Source: Hippasteria phrygiana (lineage: Eukaryota; Echinodermata; Asteroidea; Valvatida; Goniasteridae). Taken from it: a DNA stretch of 64,000 nt. A program made the translations under genes and the position numbers. The notes beneath the pieces were generated by a model. That model saw only the letters and a list, made by a program, of their open reading frames with translations, did no database searches and was not told the origin of the DNA. Below, one piece after another: positions 11,812-23,850 of the stretch. The stretch is taken from assembly GCA_037893225.1 (NCBI GenBank), contig JAZGUH010000945.1, forward strand, positions 434,001 through 498,000. The letters run 5' to 3'. Within the stretch, counting starts at the first letter, position 1. Each line of letters starts with the position of its first letter.

Positions 11812-12679
11812 TAGTATCTTAATGGAACATGCATTGAGTTTATGCAAGAAGGTGCTATTTTTATTTGGTAATAGAAGGAACTACTTGTTCATAAGAACAT
11901 GAACCAATTTCACGGTGCTGCTAAGCATAAATATTTGCTAAGCGTGAACATTTTTTCTTGGTAAAAACAGGATTACCAACCACATTTCCATGAGATGTGT
12001 AGGTTTTTGTGTACTGCTTGTGACGGGTACATGTATGTATTCAGATGTTGTTTGCTTAGCAGGACAATCACATGGAGTTTTGACTGGTTACCTGCTTTAT
12101 ATTAAGCAAGACATTTTTGTGCTAAGCTAATTTTTGTGCTTGGCAGTTCCATGAAATAGGCCCCAGTACTAAAAACAGACCTTCATAATATTATTAATCC
12201 CACCAGCAAAGTTCTGAAGAAATAATTGCCTATGGTGTCCAAAATGAGCTTGGACATCAAGTCGGACATGGAACCTAGGGGCAGAAAATGCTGACAAGTT
12301 TGTTATTTGTATACAAAGCCCTGGTGATGCTGCTCTTGTGCCTTTTAAGACATCGTGGACATTTTCAGGAGCCTACAAACCAAAATTTTGAAATAACTTT
12401 GTGGAATTACTTAAAAAGGAGATGGAAATTCATAGTAACATAGAAAGAAAACTGTCCTGCATGTATTCATGTCATAAAAATACTATTGCATGGAAGGCTT
12501 TATTTTAAAGGTGTATTCCGGAGGATGCAGGTTTGAATCCCGCTCCTGCCAGATTTCTTTGTTCACTTTGAAAATTTGTTCAAATTTACCTAGACAGTTT
12601 CCCTTGTGGTTTGTTTGACAAATGAAAAAATATTTTGTCAAACAATCCATAAGGGATTGGTAGAGCGCCGGTACGGTAT
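11812..12679. repeat. Non-coding DNA with a SINE-like tRNA B-box fragment
   Basis: At 12530-12540 GGTTTGAATCC resembles a tRNA B box and is followed by CGCTCCTGCCAG, as at 13203-13225. It is too partial and divergent to be a tRNA gene. The remainder shows nothing recognisable. Confidence 0.45.
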
Positions 12680-13230
12680 TCCGCATGAGGGAAACATCTC
12701 ACTAGAGCCAAAACAGGCAACTCCACTGCCTTTTGGTGTTGACACACCAACACCTTTGCCAGCTTCTTATCTTTGTAATCCATTAGCCAAACAATTGCTT
12801 GTAATCCTTAAGTAAACACTTCCAGGCTGGGATTTGCTGGTACTACTCACAGCGTACAAATCACCTTTCCGATTCGCTCAAGTTTATTATCGTTCTCAGC
12901 TTTCCAGCGGCCGTTTTTCATGATTCAAAGTTTTTTAAGCAGTTACACAGGATAGAAAATCTGAACTGAGGCATTTTTTTAAAATAAAACTACGAATTCT
13001 TGCAGATGTTTCTGTGTTAAATATAACTCATATAGCTAAGAACTTAAGTCAACAAAGGATTAACTGATAGTATCTTAAGTTTATTGACACAAGATAAACA
13101 ATGTAAACAACATAAAATCTCAAAAAGGCAGTGCTCCTTTCCGAGTTAGGGCCTTCTAACTCGGAAAGCTCTAGTGGGATGGGGACAGTATGGGAGGTCG
13201 CAGGTTCGAATCCTGCTCCTGCCAGTTTTC
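12680..13230 (-). repeat. Dispersed repeat, copy 2, with tRNA-like SINE end
   Basis: Bases 12680-13192 are the inverted counterpart of 2479-2994. The right edge continues into GGTTCGAATCC (13203-13213), a near-perfect tRNA B box, with an A-box-like TAGTGGGATGG upstream. This suggests a tRNA-derived SINE. No complete cloverleaf is present. Confidence 0.6.
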
Positions 13231-13599
13231 TTTGCTCATTTTGAAAATAAAAAAATATTTTGTTAGTTTCCGTTTTAAAGCTTACTGTTTATAAAGATGC
13301 CTCCAAATACGCTATGGCGTATTTCGATTTCAATAATCAAAATACAATGTACATTGTAAGCAGGTTGAATGTGCGCAAAATTAGCATTAAAAACCGAACA
13401 GTTTTTCACTCTTTTCTCGTGACTCGATAACAAATTGAGCTCAAACTCTCGCAAGTTTGTTATTTCATGTATATGTTGAATCCCACAAAGTATGGACACT
13501 TCCAACTGTTTTGTCTGCACTGCCAGTGCTGAATAATACCTTTATAAAAGATTCAAGATTCAGTAATTGATAAAATTTAGTATACATGCATGTGGGTCA

Positions 13600-15145
13600 T
13601 TCCACAGTAATGGTGACAACTGCATAACTTTTGGGGTGAGACATAGGAGGTGGAAGTCAAATCAGGTTTTTCGCTAATTATGTCTCCTGGACATTCTTGT
13701 ATCATTTATGATTGCACTGAATAATAATTAGGCTGATTCACTGGATATGCAGTCAAGTACTGGGTCATCTTTAAGGTGCAATGAACAATAATGTTCATAA
13801 CATGGACAGACATTCTTGTATCATACAGGTATTTCTTGTTATAATTAATCCAGGCCTTGTTTTATATAATGTACTTGTTCAGTGTAGAATTGTTATCACT
13901 CAAAACTAAAGCAACCTATATAGTATTTGCGTCTTTTCACACTAACGGTTACAAAAGTGTGACATTTAAACCAGGGACAGGAGTCGATACATGAAGTAAT
14001 TTGCCATGTTTTCCCTCTTTCTACATCTGATATTCTAGTAAGAGCATTGCCCACCAAAACGTTTGATAAATTTCTCAGGTTTCGAGGAATTACAGAGGAT
14101 TATCCTCAAGATTTAATGTTCATAACATGGACAGACATTTCATTTTAAAGTGTTGGGAAGTAGTAATGAAATACATGAATTAGCCCAAATTTTGTTCCTA
14201 ATGTAAAGCTATCCATTGAGGGATTGCCACTGGCCAATCTTATATTAAACCTCTAGGTATTTTTTATACGACAGGGTGTACATCTTCAAGACTTCATGTT
14301 CATAACAGGGACAGACATTTGTCACAAATATTCTGTCTGTTATGAACATTGATCAAGTCGCATCCTAATTTCATAAATACTTATCTTGCATGATAACAAT
14401 TCTACATTGTTCGAGTAATATAAATGCAAAAAGGGCTTGATTGATTATAACAAGAATATACCTGTATGATTCAAGAATGTCTGTCCATGTTATGAACATT
14501 ATCCTTCATTTCATCTTGAAGATGGCCTAGTAATTTCCTACATATCTAGTGAATCAGCCATATATTTATCAGTGCAATCACGAATGATGCAGGAATGTCT
14601 AGAAAACAAAAATTAGCAAAAAACCTGCTTTGAAATCCACCTCCCATGTCTCATCACCCACAAAGTTAATATCAGTTGTAACCGTTAGTGTGGACAGACC
14701 CATTTGTGAAATTAGGATACGACTTGAACGACGTTCATAACATGGACAGAAATTTTGTGACAAATGTCTGTCCCGGTTATAAACATGAAGTCTTGAAGGT
14801 CGAACACCCTAGTTTCAAAAATACCTACATGTAGAGGTCTAACCCAAGAGGCTGGTGGCAATCTCTCAATGGATAACTATTCATAAGGGAAACAAATTGG
14901 GCTAATTTATGCATTTCATCAGTACTTCCAAACACTTTATGACGAAACGTCTGTCTATGTTATGAACATTAAATCTTGAAGATGATTCTCTGTAATTTCT
15001 TGAATACTAAGAAATTACAAAACTTTTTGGTGGGCAATGTTCTTACAAGGATATGGGATGTAGAGAGAAAAAAACATGGCAAATTACTGTATGTATCGAC
15101 TCCTGTCCTTGGTACTCTCTAAATGTCACACTTTTGTCACCGTTA
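13600..15145. mobile_element. Large fold-back with two interleaved inverted repeats
   Basis: Arm X (about 13600-13910) pairs with about 14375-14685. Arm Y (about 13945-14385) pairs with about 14695-15145. The order is X, Y, X', Y', so the two hairpins interleave rather than nest. A motif built on ATGTTCATAACATGGACAG recurs at least eight times in both orientations (about 13791, 14117, 14299, 14325, 14480, 14730, 14768, 14950). Termini resemble the GGGTCATTCC MITE family. No coding frame is present. Confidence 0.55.
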
Positions 15146-16844
15146 TTCTTGTCTCATTTCATTTATTTTAAGGGGTTTTTCCTTTTTTTCTTCTTCAAAT
15201 TTGCACTCAAGTAAGACGACTGTATCCTCGGTATTCATGGTACAATGCAAGTTGATAAATTTGGATGGTACCTTTATTTGTGTTGGACTGGAAACTTACC
15301 CTGTGGTGGCTTAAAACAACTTTTATCAACCATGACTTCCCTTCAAATTTCCTGTCCACTCCCTTTGTCCCATTGTTTTGCGAATGTCTGGCCACAATTT
15401 GGTCTCGAAGGAAACTTGTACATATGTGACTTGGTAGCACAAAATGAGCGGACAGTCGCACTATTTTTTTGGTCACAAGCAGAAACGACAATGTTTCCAC
15501 TGAAAAGTCAATTTTGGGATTTTAACAACTGTATATTTGATAAACCCTAATCTGTCATATCCCAAAGTGTTTAAACTGAATCTATTCTCAAAATATTGTT
15601 GGGGATTCCTTTTTGAACTCTGGTTATAGTGTGCACAGATCACAAACTTTGAGCTTATTTTTCGGAAAACAAGGGGTCAAAAGACTGACTACCCCAAAAT
15701 GTTGAATGGGGAGGGGGGGGGGGTCTAAGAATAAGATACCACGACACACATCAAATTAAAGCTTTTAATCTGTACTTCAGGAAATACCATAATCTTGATT
15801 TTAAAATGTTGCGACTTTACACCCATTTAGTGGGAACAGGTCACATATGTAAAGTACATGAATTTGCATAATTTCTATTTCATCATCTGCTTTTTATCAT
15901 CAGTTATGTGTATTCCGATCGGAAAAAATCCTCTTAAAAGACGTAGTAGTTCGTATTTTATTTGTTTTTCTGGAAATATGCCATTTGGCGTTAGTCTTTT
16001 TTCCCTAATCAAAATTAACTTTTACATTATGGTATAGGTAGCATTGTAATTTGATCCTTTTTTTTTCGAAGTATGTAATATTGAATACTCTGTTGGGTAG
16101 CGCCCGAAATCGGGCAGTTAATAATTTAATGAATTAAAGTTAAGGTTTAAGTTACTATTCTCAAATTATGTCAGTCATATATAAAAAGTGTAAATACAGT
16201 AAGGGATGGAAATTGGTGTATTTCACTGTTATCGCCGAGAGGTTAATTTTTTAAGAAATGATTATGTATATTTATTTTGTAGAATTATTGAGTGAGGTTA
16301 ATCTTTAAAGTTGACCGTCATAAGTTTCTGGATTATTGCCAACATTTCTTTATCTAAAATGATGTATGTGTGTATATGGGAGGAAAAAACCACTTTATAA
16401 CTGGAATGCATTGCTCCAATGCGTACAAAATAAATTCGTAGCGTTGAATTTACAAACTGAATTTTTCGATTTTTATGTTCGAGTTTTCTGGTTGTTGATA
16501 TTTTCTCACAGCGCTTGAACGTGTTTTCCTCCTCAAATTATGCCATATTGGCGGTATCTTCTTTTTTCAGAGGAGAAAATGTTTGCTCTGATGTTTTTGT
16601 TTTCAGAACTATTAAAATGTAGGCCTAGGCCTACAATCTGTACAAAACAGCCAATTTTGTTTGTGCCCTAACAGAGACTGCAAGATCAAAACAATTTAGC
16701 CCCAGCCCACAAAACAAATGTTCAGCGTTATGCCTTTTTTCAAAAAAGGGGGAAGAAGCATGTCCCTTTTGCCTTGTTTATATTAACGCCTGCCGGTGTA
16801 TCGAGAATTCCACAGTCACTTTGAAATACGGGCACATTTGTATA
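15146..16844. other. Host non-coding DNA
   Basis: No gene is recognised. There is a G tract at about 15712-15723. Short open frames at 15207-15550 overlap on opposite strands without domain motifs. Confidence 0.5.
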
Positions 16845-17084
16845 TACTATACTCAAAAAAATGAAAGGATCAGACAATCGCCTTTGAAAATTTCAGTCAG
16901 GTGTGTACTGAAGTTGATTTTACTCATTGTACACTGCAGCGCATGTCCATGCTTGGTTAAGCACCACAGAATGTGAGACGATGCAATTGCTCAGTCAGTT
17001 GTTTCAAAGTCAAATTGACTTTTGGGTTAAACAAAATTATAATTAAGTTTGATCCTTAATTTTTTTTTTGTGAGTAGTATAGTA
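16845..17084. mobile_element. Possible mariner-like MITE
   Basis: The ends are TACTATACTC and GAGTAGTATAGTA, followed inward by A-rich then GGATCA blocks in inverted orientation. About 240 bp. The alignment of the ends is imperfect. Confidence 0.4.
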
Positions 17085-17089
17085 TTACA

Positions 17090-17304
17090 CATGCCTAAGT
17101 AAAGATAATTAGGAGAGTGGCCGGGCACGTGAGAGGGTTTAACCAATAATATGGAAAATGAGTCCGATTTTCATAGTCCAATTTTGATATGACACCGGTG
17201 TCATATGAATATCTGATTCACATGAAATTTTAGCTTTCTTCACTGTTAGTGGTTAAACCCTCTCACGTGACCGGTCACTGTCCTAATTATCTTCACTTGG
17301 GCAT
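17090..17304. mobile_element. 215-bp fold-back MITE
   Basis: Arms of about 56 bp (17090-17145 and 17250-17304) are inverted copies, including GATAATTAGGA and CACGTGAGAGGGTTTAACCA. Confidence 0.65.
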
Positions 17305-17399
17305 GCGCAGTAGAACCACTAAGTCGGCTTTTCAGGGAGACGGATTTCATGCGACACCGGACTTATTTTCAAAGATACTGCGCCATGTGTTTTAGCTTC

Positions 17400-17923
17400 C
17401 GGTCCCGTAGACTGGTTCCCGGTCCGCATATGTATATAATATTTGAAATCCGAAGGACAATGTAGGGACCGGGAACCAGTCTACCGGTCCGGACATGCAT
17501 TTGTAGACTGGTTCCCGGTCCTGCATTATTCTCGAACATTACTTCGTACATTATTTTCGAACTTTCTTTACTTTGAATGGGGGCTGCAGGCCCGTCGCCA
17601 ATATACAAATGTATATTTTAATGCTTTTGGTTTTTGCTAATGGGGGCCAATTGGTTGCCGGGGGGAGGGGGGGGGGGCTGGCCCCACCGGAACCCCCTTA
17701 GCGACGGGCCTGCTGGATGGAACCAGCCTAATGTTTTTAGGCGGTAATTGCCACCACCACGGGCGTATGTAAACAACCCGGAATCGCAATAAGCCTTTTT
17801 GAAATATGGCGGACACAATAGGAGGGCGCTATTAAAGGTTTGGGTAAAGCTTTTGTATGGCACAAAATGTTTACCCAATTCAAATAGCGCCCTCATTTTG
17901 TGTCCGCCATATTTCAAGTAGGC
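17400..17923. repeat. Cluster of short inverted and direct repeats
   Basis: GTAGACTGGTTCCCGGTCC occurs twice in direct and once in inverted orientation at 17407-17521. GCAGGCCCGTCGC (17586-17598) and its complement (17701-17713) bound a G-rich block. A near-perfect palindrome spans 17793-17923, with arms containing GAAATATGGCGGACACAA. Confidence 0.6.
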
Positions 17924-18858
17924 CAATGCGTCTATTGTTGCACACCAGTAAATCAACTTCCACAGAACCCAATGATAAATACGCCAACTTCCAAAATTCA
18001 GTAAAAAAAATACTAAGGACTCTCCAATGTGTTTGAGACACACATCAAATTACAGCTTATTTCATAATTTTTCAGTTTCTGTTCAATTTTATGGGGATTA
18101 ACCAATGACTTTTGAGAGAAATTTCCATCCAAGGATGATCTCCCTAAAAGTAGTCCTGTAGCCCATCGCCAGCTTGAAAGATTATGCCTACGCTCCATTG
18201 CAAAAAAGAGCACTTTTAGGGCCCAATTTTCATCCGAATTCCACAGTAATACAAGCTGGCAGTCCTGCGCACGGCTTATGGCCTTCTCTTTTAAAAACCC
18301 TCAAGAATTTGAGGGCTCGCAAATCGTGATTTGGCCGGCGTAGGCATTTTTCGGCCGATTTATTGGCCTGCACCCATATACAGCTGTATGAAGATTGGAG
18401 CCAGTAGCCGCCATATTGCCATGCCTAGTATAAAGTGAATAACGTGAACTATTCAGAACGATGATGTAAGTGGACCCATAGAGAACAAGTTGTTAAACAT
18501 TGTTTCAGCACGGTAAGATGGAGGACGGCGGCTTCAACTCCACGGACGTATTACGAGTCCAGGTTATTTATACGTCCGTGGCCGCCGCTTACCATCCAGC
18601 AACTGTGGAATCTACCCAATCGATTAAAACAGATGGGCGGATTTCTTACGTAGTTGCGATTTGCGACAAACACCATGTACATGTACCAGGACTACGTTTT
18701 GTACATCTTCTTGAAGAAGGTTCAGTATTTTAACTATATTTTCTTATTAAAAACCCTCTTCAAACTCGACCTTCCGCCTGTTGTCACCAATAGCACAAAA
18801 CGAATCGCTTTGGCAATAGTTTTTCCTCGTTTTGTATTTTTATTGAATTCTTTGTAGC
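17924..18858. other. Host non-coding DNA with one short hairpin
   Basis: A 12-bp inverted repeat CCACGGACGTAT lies at 18540-18551 and 18570-18581. No gene is recognised. Confidence 0.5.
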
Positions 18859-19024
18859 ACAAACAAACAAACAAACAAACAAACAAACAAACAAACAAAC
18901 AAACAAACAAACAAACAAACAAACAAACAAACAAACAAACAAACAAACAAACAAACAAACAAACAAACAAACAAACAAACAAACAAACAAACAAACAAAC
19001 AAACAAACAAACAAACAAACAAAC
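18859..19024. repeat. (AAAC)n microsatellite
   Basis: About 41 uninterrupted tetranucleotide units of CAAA. The long open frames across it, reading Phe-Val-Cys-Leu, are artefacts of the repeat. Confidence 0.95.
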
Positions 19025-19240
19025 AACACAGCATTTACTTTTCGTACGAGCAGAAACATGCCGTAGGGAACTTGAAATTGAACCAATTTAACAGTGAGTG
19101 TTTCAATTTCTAAAAACTGCAGTATTCGCTTTCGACGGGAAAAATCTTGGCCTACTTAAAAAAGTGGACAAATCGTGTACTTTAGAAATTGACAATACCG
19201 GTACTGGAAATACGAACATCTCACTTTGGAAACTGCCCTG

Positions 19241-19283
19241 TAGCCTTTAGTCAAGGCGCGCGTGGCTCGCCCCGGACATGCTG
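19241..19283. repeat. Left half of palindromic target site
   Basis: Bases 19241-19267 are a perfect inverted copy of 43363-43389 on the other side of the Polinton. CGCCCCG (19268-19274) is likewise inverted at 43337-43343. With the element and one TGCTG copy removed, about 101 bp with hairpin-forming ends remain, so the target was probably a small palindromic element. Confidence 0.65.
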
Positions 19284-19510
19284 AGTAGTATGGTAATTGC
19301 CGCTTCTATGTCATTTCCTGTTTTTTCACTTTTCTCTCTAATTTTGCTGTGGGTACATACGTCAAATTTTTTAGAAACAAAATAGCCCAAAAAATCACCC
19401 AAAATTTTGCTGGGTACCTATGCACCAAAATTTGCACAAAATCAAGAAAATGAAAAGTGTTTTCCATATCCCACAATCGTACTAAATCTCCGGGGTGCCC
19501 AGGCGAAAAA
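19284..19510 (+). repeat. Left terminal inverted repeat of the Polinton
   Basis: It starts AGTAGTATGGTAATTGCC and is the apparent exact reverse complement of 43100-43326. Adjacent TGCTG is the 5-bp target duplication. An open frame runs through the whole repeat in both copies; this is probably fortuitous. Confidence 0.93.
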
Positions 19511-19524
19511 AGATAAAACATGAT

Positions 19525-19577
19525 TTGCCGCAAGGCAAAAAAACCCTCATCTCTACACTCAGTAGAGATGAGGGTTT
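19525..19577. other. Hairpins just inside the left TIR
   Basis: AAACCCTCATCTCTAC (19541-19556), a 5-base loop and its perfect complement (19562-19577) form a 16-bp stem. A smaller TTGCC-GCAA-GGCAA hairpin precedes it. Position between the TIR and the stop of the first gene suggests a transcript-end or replication role, but nothing equivalent was seen at the right end. Confidence 0.6.
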
Positions 19578-19728
19578 GTTTGTGTTATGTAGATCTACTG
19601 CGTTACTAACTACAACTACTCTTTGCAAGGAGCGCTAGGCCTAGTCTCTAAACTCTCTTGAGCACTTGTGTAGCTAGGAGGCTTATCTATACTCACGTTA
19701 GAATCACGCTCATACTCTTTACATATTT

Positions 19729-20373
19729 CTAATTTAAAGTTGTAAGTTTTGCGATAAGATCTTTTTTTTCTTTCGCTAGAAGCTCGATCACTTTCTTTTT
19801 GACCTCATCGTCTATTTCTTTTTGGTTAGAAACAGACTCTTCTCTCGCTTTAGTTTGTGTCCTAATAGCTTCTTTCATTCCGTAAAACTTTTTTAATTCA
19901 TCGTTAATCAAAGCAAATTCTTCGTGACTTACATCGCCATCGTCTACGGCCTGAGACACCAATTCATTTATCGTATTTAATTTTGTTTCGGCTACTACTC
20001 TAATCTCATCGTGTTTCTTGGCTTTACCTCTAAACTTTTTACTAAATCGTTTTAATGCTAAACTTACACCCACGCATCCTATAGCTAATCCTTCCAACAC
20101 CACGCCTATAGGTATACTAATGAGGCCGACAATGCCGACTATGCCTATTACACCGAATGAAGCTCCGAGACATTCTATGGCGGTCTCTGCGTTAGATAAA
20201 CAGGTAATAATTTTATTATACTTTTTGTGTAACCTTTCTCTCTTATCTCTCTCGTTGGCTATCTCTTTTTGCACTCGTTCGATTTTATTTAACCTAAAGA
20301 CTGAAGACTCGTTCGTTTCTATAGGTGCACTATAATCAACGGGCAATTTAGGGTAAACGGATTCTGCGGTCAT
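19729..20373 (-). CDS. Polinton membrane/coiled-coil protein, 214 aa
   Basis: The function is unknown. Residues 29-60 are charged and probably coiled-coil. Residues 70-107 form one long Gly/Ile-rich hydrophobic stretch, enough for one or two membrane passes, followed by a basic segment and a second charged helical region to the end (about 120-212). This recalls a membrane-active virion or fusion-like accessory protein, but there is no signature to prove it. The start is supported by ACTTTATAAAATG immediately at the initiator, the leader shared with the genes starting at 28661 and 30101. It lies 16 bp downstream of the neighbouring gene's stop and is the last gene before the left TIR. Confidence 0.7.
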   Translation of the reverse strand: MTAESVYPKLPVDYSAPIETNESSVFRLNKIERVQKEIANERDKRERLHKKYNKIITCLSNAETAIECLGASFGVIGIVGIVGLISIPIGVVLEGLAIGCVGVSLALKRFSKKFRGKAKKHDEIRVVAETKLNTINELVSQAVDDGDVSHEEFALINDELKKFYGMKEAIRTQTKAREESVSNQKEIDDEVKKKVIELLAKEKKDLIAKLTTLN

Positions 20374-20389
20374 TTTATAAAGTCGTATA

Positions 20390-21472
20390 TTATTTTAATT
20401 TTTTTTGCATGTATACGAGAATCAAAGTACCGACACCTACAAATAATGCCCACACGTGCTCCGCCAACCAACCGACTGAATTACTTAACAACGTAAACAA
20501 CCAACTAGCGATAGCACCCAAAATACCAGGTAAAGCAATCAATAACTTACCCCCGAGCTTTTTTAGCAAATTAGCCAAGTTTTTTAAATGATTACTTATC
20601 CAATCTTTAACGTTGCCTCCGGACTTAGGCGGAACCGGAGTCGGAGCAGGAATAACCGCTGCAGCAACCGCACCACCCCCACCAACAGCCGCTACCAAAG
20701 AAGAAACGATCGTATTTATAACTAAAGCAAACACGGCCAATATACTAACAACCGTCACACCCTGTTCTCGAAACAGAATTCTAATCTTTTCTCTTAGCGA
20801 GGTATCACCATCTAGTATTTTATTAATCGTTTCTTTGATTCTCATAAATTGGTTTTGGAGACTTTCCGTATTGCTTCGTACAGCCTCTAATCTAGGCGCT
20901 CTTTCATCTTCGAGATCTCTTAATTGATTAGCTAGACTACCTAGCTCGTTTTCATTTTCTGCTTCACCTAAGGCTATTTTTGTTTTAGCAATTTCATCAT
21001 CTATCCTACTCAGCTCGGCTAAATTTAAATCTAAACTACCACTGAGCGTTTGTAGTTTTTTGTCTAAACCTTCAAGTTCTCTATAATTTAGCCCCTCAGT
21101 TTGCGATTGAGCATCTACTTCTCTCGATTGAGGTGGAGGAATTGTAGGATCATTGATTTTAAACACATTTTTTATGTGCTTGCGTATACTGTTGACTGCC
21201 TCAAGTTGTCGTTTTGGAGTGACGTGTCTCTCAACAGCATCATCTAAAAAGTGTTCTAACTCTTTCACTTCTTGGTATTTTTTTTCTTTTTCTGTTAATA
21301 AACCCAAATCTTCTTTAAAAAATGTAGTAAAGTTTCCGCCTGGAAACCTCTCTTTAAAGTTGAGTTCTAACGTACTTTGAAGTAAAAATTTACCGGTATT
21401 TTTTTTACGAGTCAATCTAACACCGTCGAAGTAAGTACCATTTTCATCCTTAGTAAAAAGTTCGTACTTAAT
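20390..21472 (-). pseudogene. 3' part of disrupted acidic coiled-coil/membrane gene (paralogue of 28692-30101)
   Basis: This holds the C-terminal three quarters of a gene whose 5' part is at 28392-28661. A 6.9-kb insertion separates them, with AAT duplicated at both edges. Visible features match the intact paralogue: a KYELFTKDENGTYFDGVRLT block, a long coiled-coil, PPPQSREVDAQSQTEGLNYR, two hydrophobic segments separated by a Pro-rich linker, and a C-terminal membrane anchor ending in Met-Gln-Lys-Lys. The open frame here extends upstream to 21532 only by reading insertion sequence (first 20 residues, MSALPPSAKG and following). So a chimeric 380-residue product is possible but not original. 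Confidence 0.75.
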
Positions 21473-21711
21473 ATGGTTTTCCGGTGCTCGTCTCCGGAAG
21501 ACCCCTTTGGCACTGGGGGGAAGGGCAGACATTCCAACAGCACAGGAAGCAATCAGACGCGTTTACGGATTGGTCGTCCCATGCGGTCGTCGCATGCGGT
21601 CGTCGGACCATCCACCAATCCCAGACCGTGTTATGGTCGAGCAGTGTAGCATTCGCGCGCTTTCTGCCACTTTTCCGCTTTCTTCGCTGAGCGTACACAT
21701 AGCCCAAAAAA
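21473..21711 (+). repeat. Left-end repeat A of insertion, copy 1
   Basis: It starts ATGGTTTTCCGGTGCTCG and is identical by eye to 26686-26924. It contains tandem GCGGTCGTCG-type motifs. Confidence 0.85.
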
Positions 21712-23663
21712 AAATTTCTCCGAACTATCTGCAAAATTTCTCCTCTAGAAATTTCGCTCGAGATATCCCAGCAAGGGGAAACACTTGCCATTATCGGAAG
21801 ATCCCAGAGGACGGCGGTCGGCTTGGAAAACGTCTTCATTCACGTCAAGCTCGAGCTTAGTCCAGGGCGCTTCAGCCTTCAGCAGACTTTCAACAAACCC
21901 ACGGGCCGGGCATTGACATGACCAGCATGCATGCAATACGACATGCAATACGACGCCCATGGCCGGCCGGCTAGCTCTGCATAGCGTTGATACCGCAGCC
22001 GACGGGGCAATGAACAGCGCCCTCCAGTGCTGGTATCTGTGGCTGAGCCAGTCGCTCGAACAAACCGCGCCGCCTGGTCCGCCGCCGTTGATCGCGACGT
22101 GGCCCCAACGGGAGCGACAGCCTCCACGGCCTTCGTTTAAACCACGGACGGAGGATTAAGAAACTTTGAGAGAGCTGCCATTAACGACGGCCAGCTGGGA
22201 AACAGTCTCAGCTTGCCCTGCTTTAACACAACAAAGTACAACCATCGTGAGCCGCAGACCAGTGCAAACAAACCCCTGTCCAGTAACCGAAGCAGCCAGC
22301 GTGCACCACACCATGACACGCGGGGCACGGCACCTACGACTGCGCCGCTCCAGCACGCAACCCCAACTGCCGGACTGGTAACACACCCCTACCATGGCTG
22401 GGCATCACCACCTCGGGGGTCGACCACTGACCACGCTGACACATCTGGCGCCATGTGCCTGTTTCACCCACAGTGGAGCGGCTGCTCCATACTTTTGGGC
22501 TTTGGCCCATACATGACAGGTTTTTCAGGGAATCCCTGGCTCTACATAGTACATTGTAACATTGCACATCTGCCTGCACCCTGCCTGCACCCTGCCTGCA
22601 TGCCAGCCCGCACCAACATCATTATGATCAGACCCCATCACCAGCCCAATTCGGACAGCTTGATGTGTGTATCATCCCCCATTTGTGAAGTCGGACATCC
22701 GGGAAATTTGCCTGTACTACTGGTGAAGCTAAACTCTGCATGGAGATCAATGGTTTCTAGGCACTGCGAAGGGGAACTACACATACACATCGGCCGCCAC
22801 CACGTAACCAGAACAACGGGGCAGATCACGTCATGCCAACCTCAAGAATCCACTCCCGGTGAGGTGTTTAGTGCAGTCAGGCAAAATTTTGGTTTTGTCA
22901 CCCCGTGCACACAATTCCGTAGTTTTCCCTGCCCTGGCCAATTAGATTAACCTCAAATTTATTTCCATTAATCCTGAGAGGGGAGGGGGACCCCAACAAT
23001 TTGTAATGTACATTAGATTGTATGTTCCTGACGCGAGGCTATGAGTCCCCGTCCTCTAAATCTCGAGTCAGGTAGCACCCACAGTTTAGCATAGACGTAA
23101 CGTTTGAGCGCTATTTCAAGCGACGTCAGTCGCATCATTTAAATAGTACAAACTCCTGTAAAATCTGGCTGGCAAATATTGCAAGAACATGGCATTAGTG
23201 AGTGGTTTTCTGTACCGACAACTGAGAATTAAATTTCCGGATCGGGTACATTTTTCGTAAAACCTATTTTAAATGCAGTTCTAGAGTTCACCTTCCCATA
23301 AGTACTGAACATTTACTCTGATTATTGCCAAAGTCTCGCCCTGCTTAAGTTGAGGCATTTGTCTGTACCAGAGGACGGGATAGACACTCCCAATGTGGGA
23401 TTCCAGCAAACCAGTGCAGGTCTCATCATTCCATCGTGGGAGACACGCGAAAGTTATAGACAATTCAAAGTTAAATCGAAATGTCAAATAAATAAATAAA
23501 AAAAATAAATAAATAAAAAAAAAAAAATATATAATTAAAGTAAAGGAAGAAATAATTAAAGAAAATATGAATAAAATCAAAGAAAACTTTGGAAAGATTA
23601 TTTTCAGTATACTTTTCGCGGGTTGCAGTATATATTAAAGATTACGAGCCATTTCTGGAAATA
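21712..23663. other. Interior of insertion unit 1, left part
   Basis: GC-rich, no recognisable protein. The longest open frame (22213-22950, 245 codons) has low-complexity composition and no motif. An 11-bp repeat CCCTGCCTGCA occurs three times at about 22565-22600. AT-rich (AAAT)n sequence lies at 23485-23530. Confidence 0.5.
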
Positions 23664-23850
23664 CAGTCGAACCCCGATAATAAAAGCACTGTTAGTACAA
23701 CATCCTGCTTAAAAATAAATAAAATAATAAATAAATAGATAGGTCCTGGGTCCTTGTTTTTCTTTGTTTCAACTACTGACCATACAAGATACCTGTCATA
23801 ACAAGGTAAATTGTAAAGTCCAGGGACCTCGTTATAAAGGTGTTCGACTG
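23664..23850. mobile_element. Pogo/mariner-type MITE inside insertion unit 1
   Basis: Inverted ends CAGTCGAAC and GTTCGACTG are flanked by TA (23662-23663 and 23851-23852). 187 bp, non-coding. It resembles the MITE at 11652-11811 but differs at one end position (CAGTAG versus CAGTCG). Confidence 0.7.

Noticed and set aside
13203..13225. tRNA gene suggested by a B box GGTTCGAATCC
   Set aside because: No acceptor stem or anticodon arm can be formed around it; it fits a SINE head.
14117..14970. CRISPR-like array from recurring 20-bp motif
   Set aside because: Copies occur in both orientations with irregular spacing inside a eukaryotic fold-back element, and there are no Cas genes.
18734..19086. 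Long minus-strand frames reading repeated Phe-Val-Cys-Leu
   Set aside because: They are translations of the (AAAC)n microsatellite, open in several frames at once, without any flanking coding signal.
19241..19283. Outer inverted repeats as the true Polinton ends
   Set aside because: The sequence between the 27-bp pair and the 227-bp TIR does not match on both sides, and a 5-bp direct duplication lies exactly at the inner boundary. The outer pair is better explained as the target palindrome.
19306..19533. Frame of 75 codons in the left TIR, repeated at 43071-43304
   Set aside because: Both copies exist only because the TIRs are identical; the frame has no recognisable domain and would have to be expressed from the element's very ends. 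It deserves only a note.
22213..22950. 245-codon frame in the 6.9-kb insertion
   Set aside because: His/Pro/Thr/Ser-rich composition, no motif and no leader; it looks like a chance frame in GC-rich DNA.
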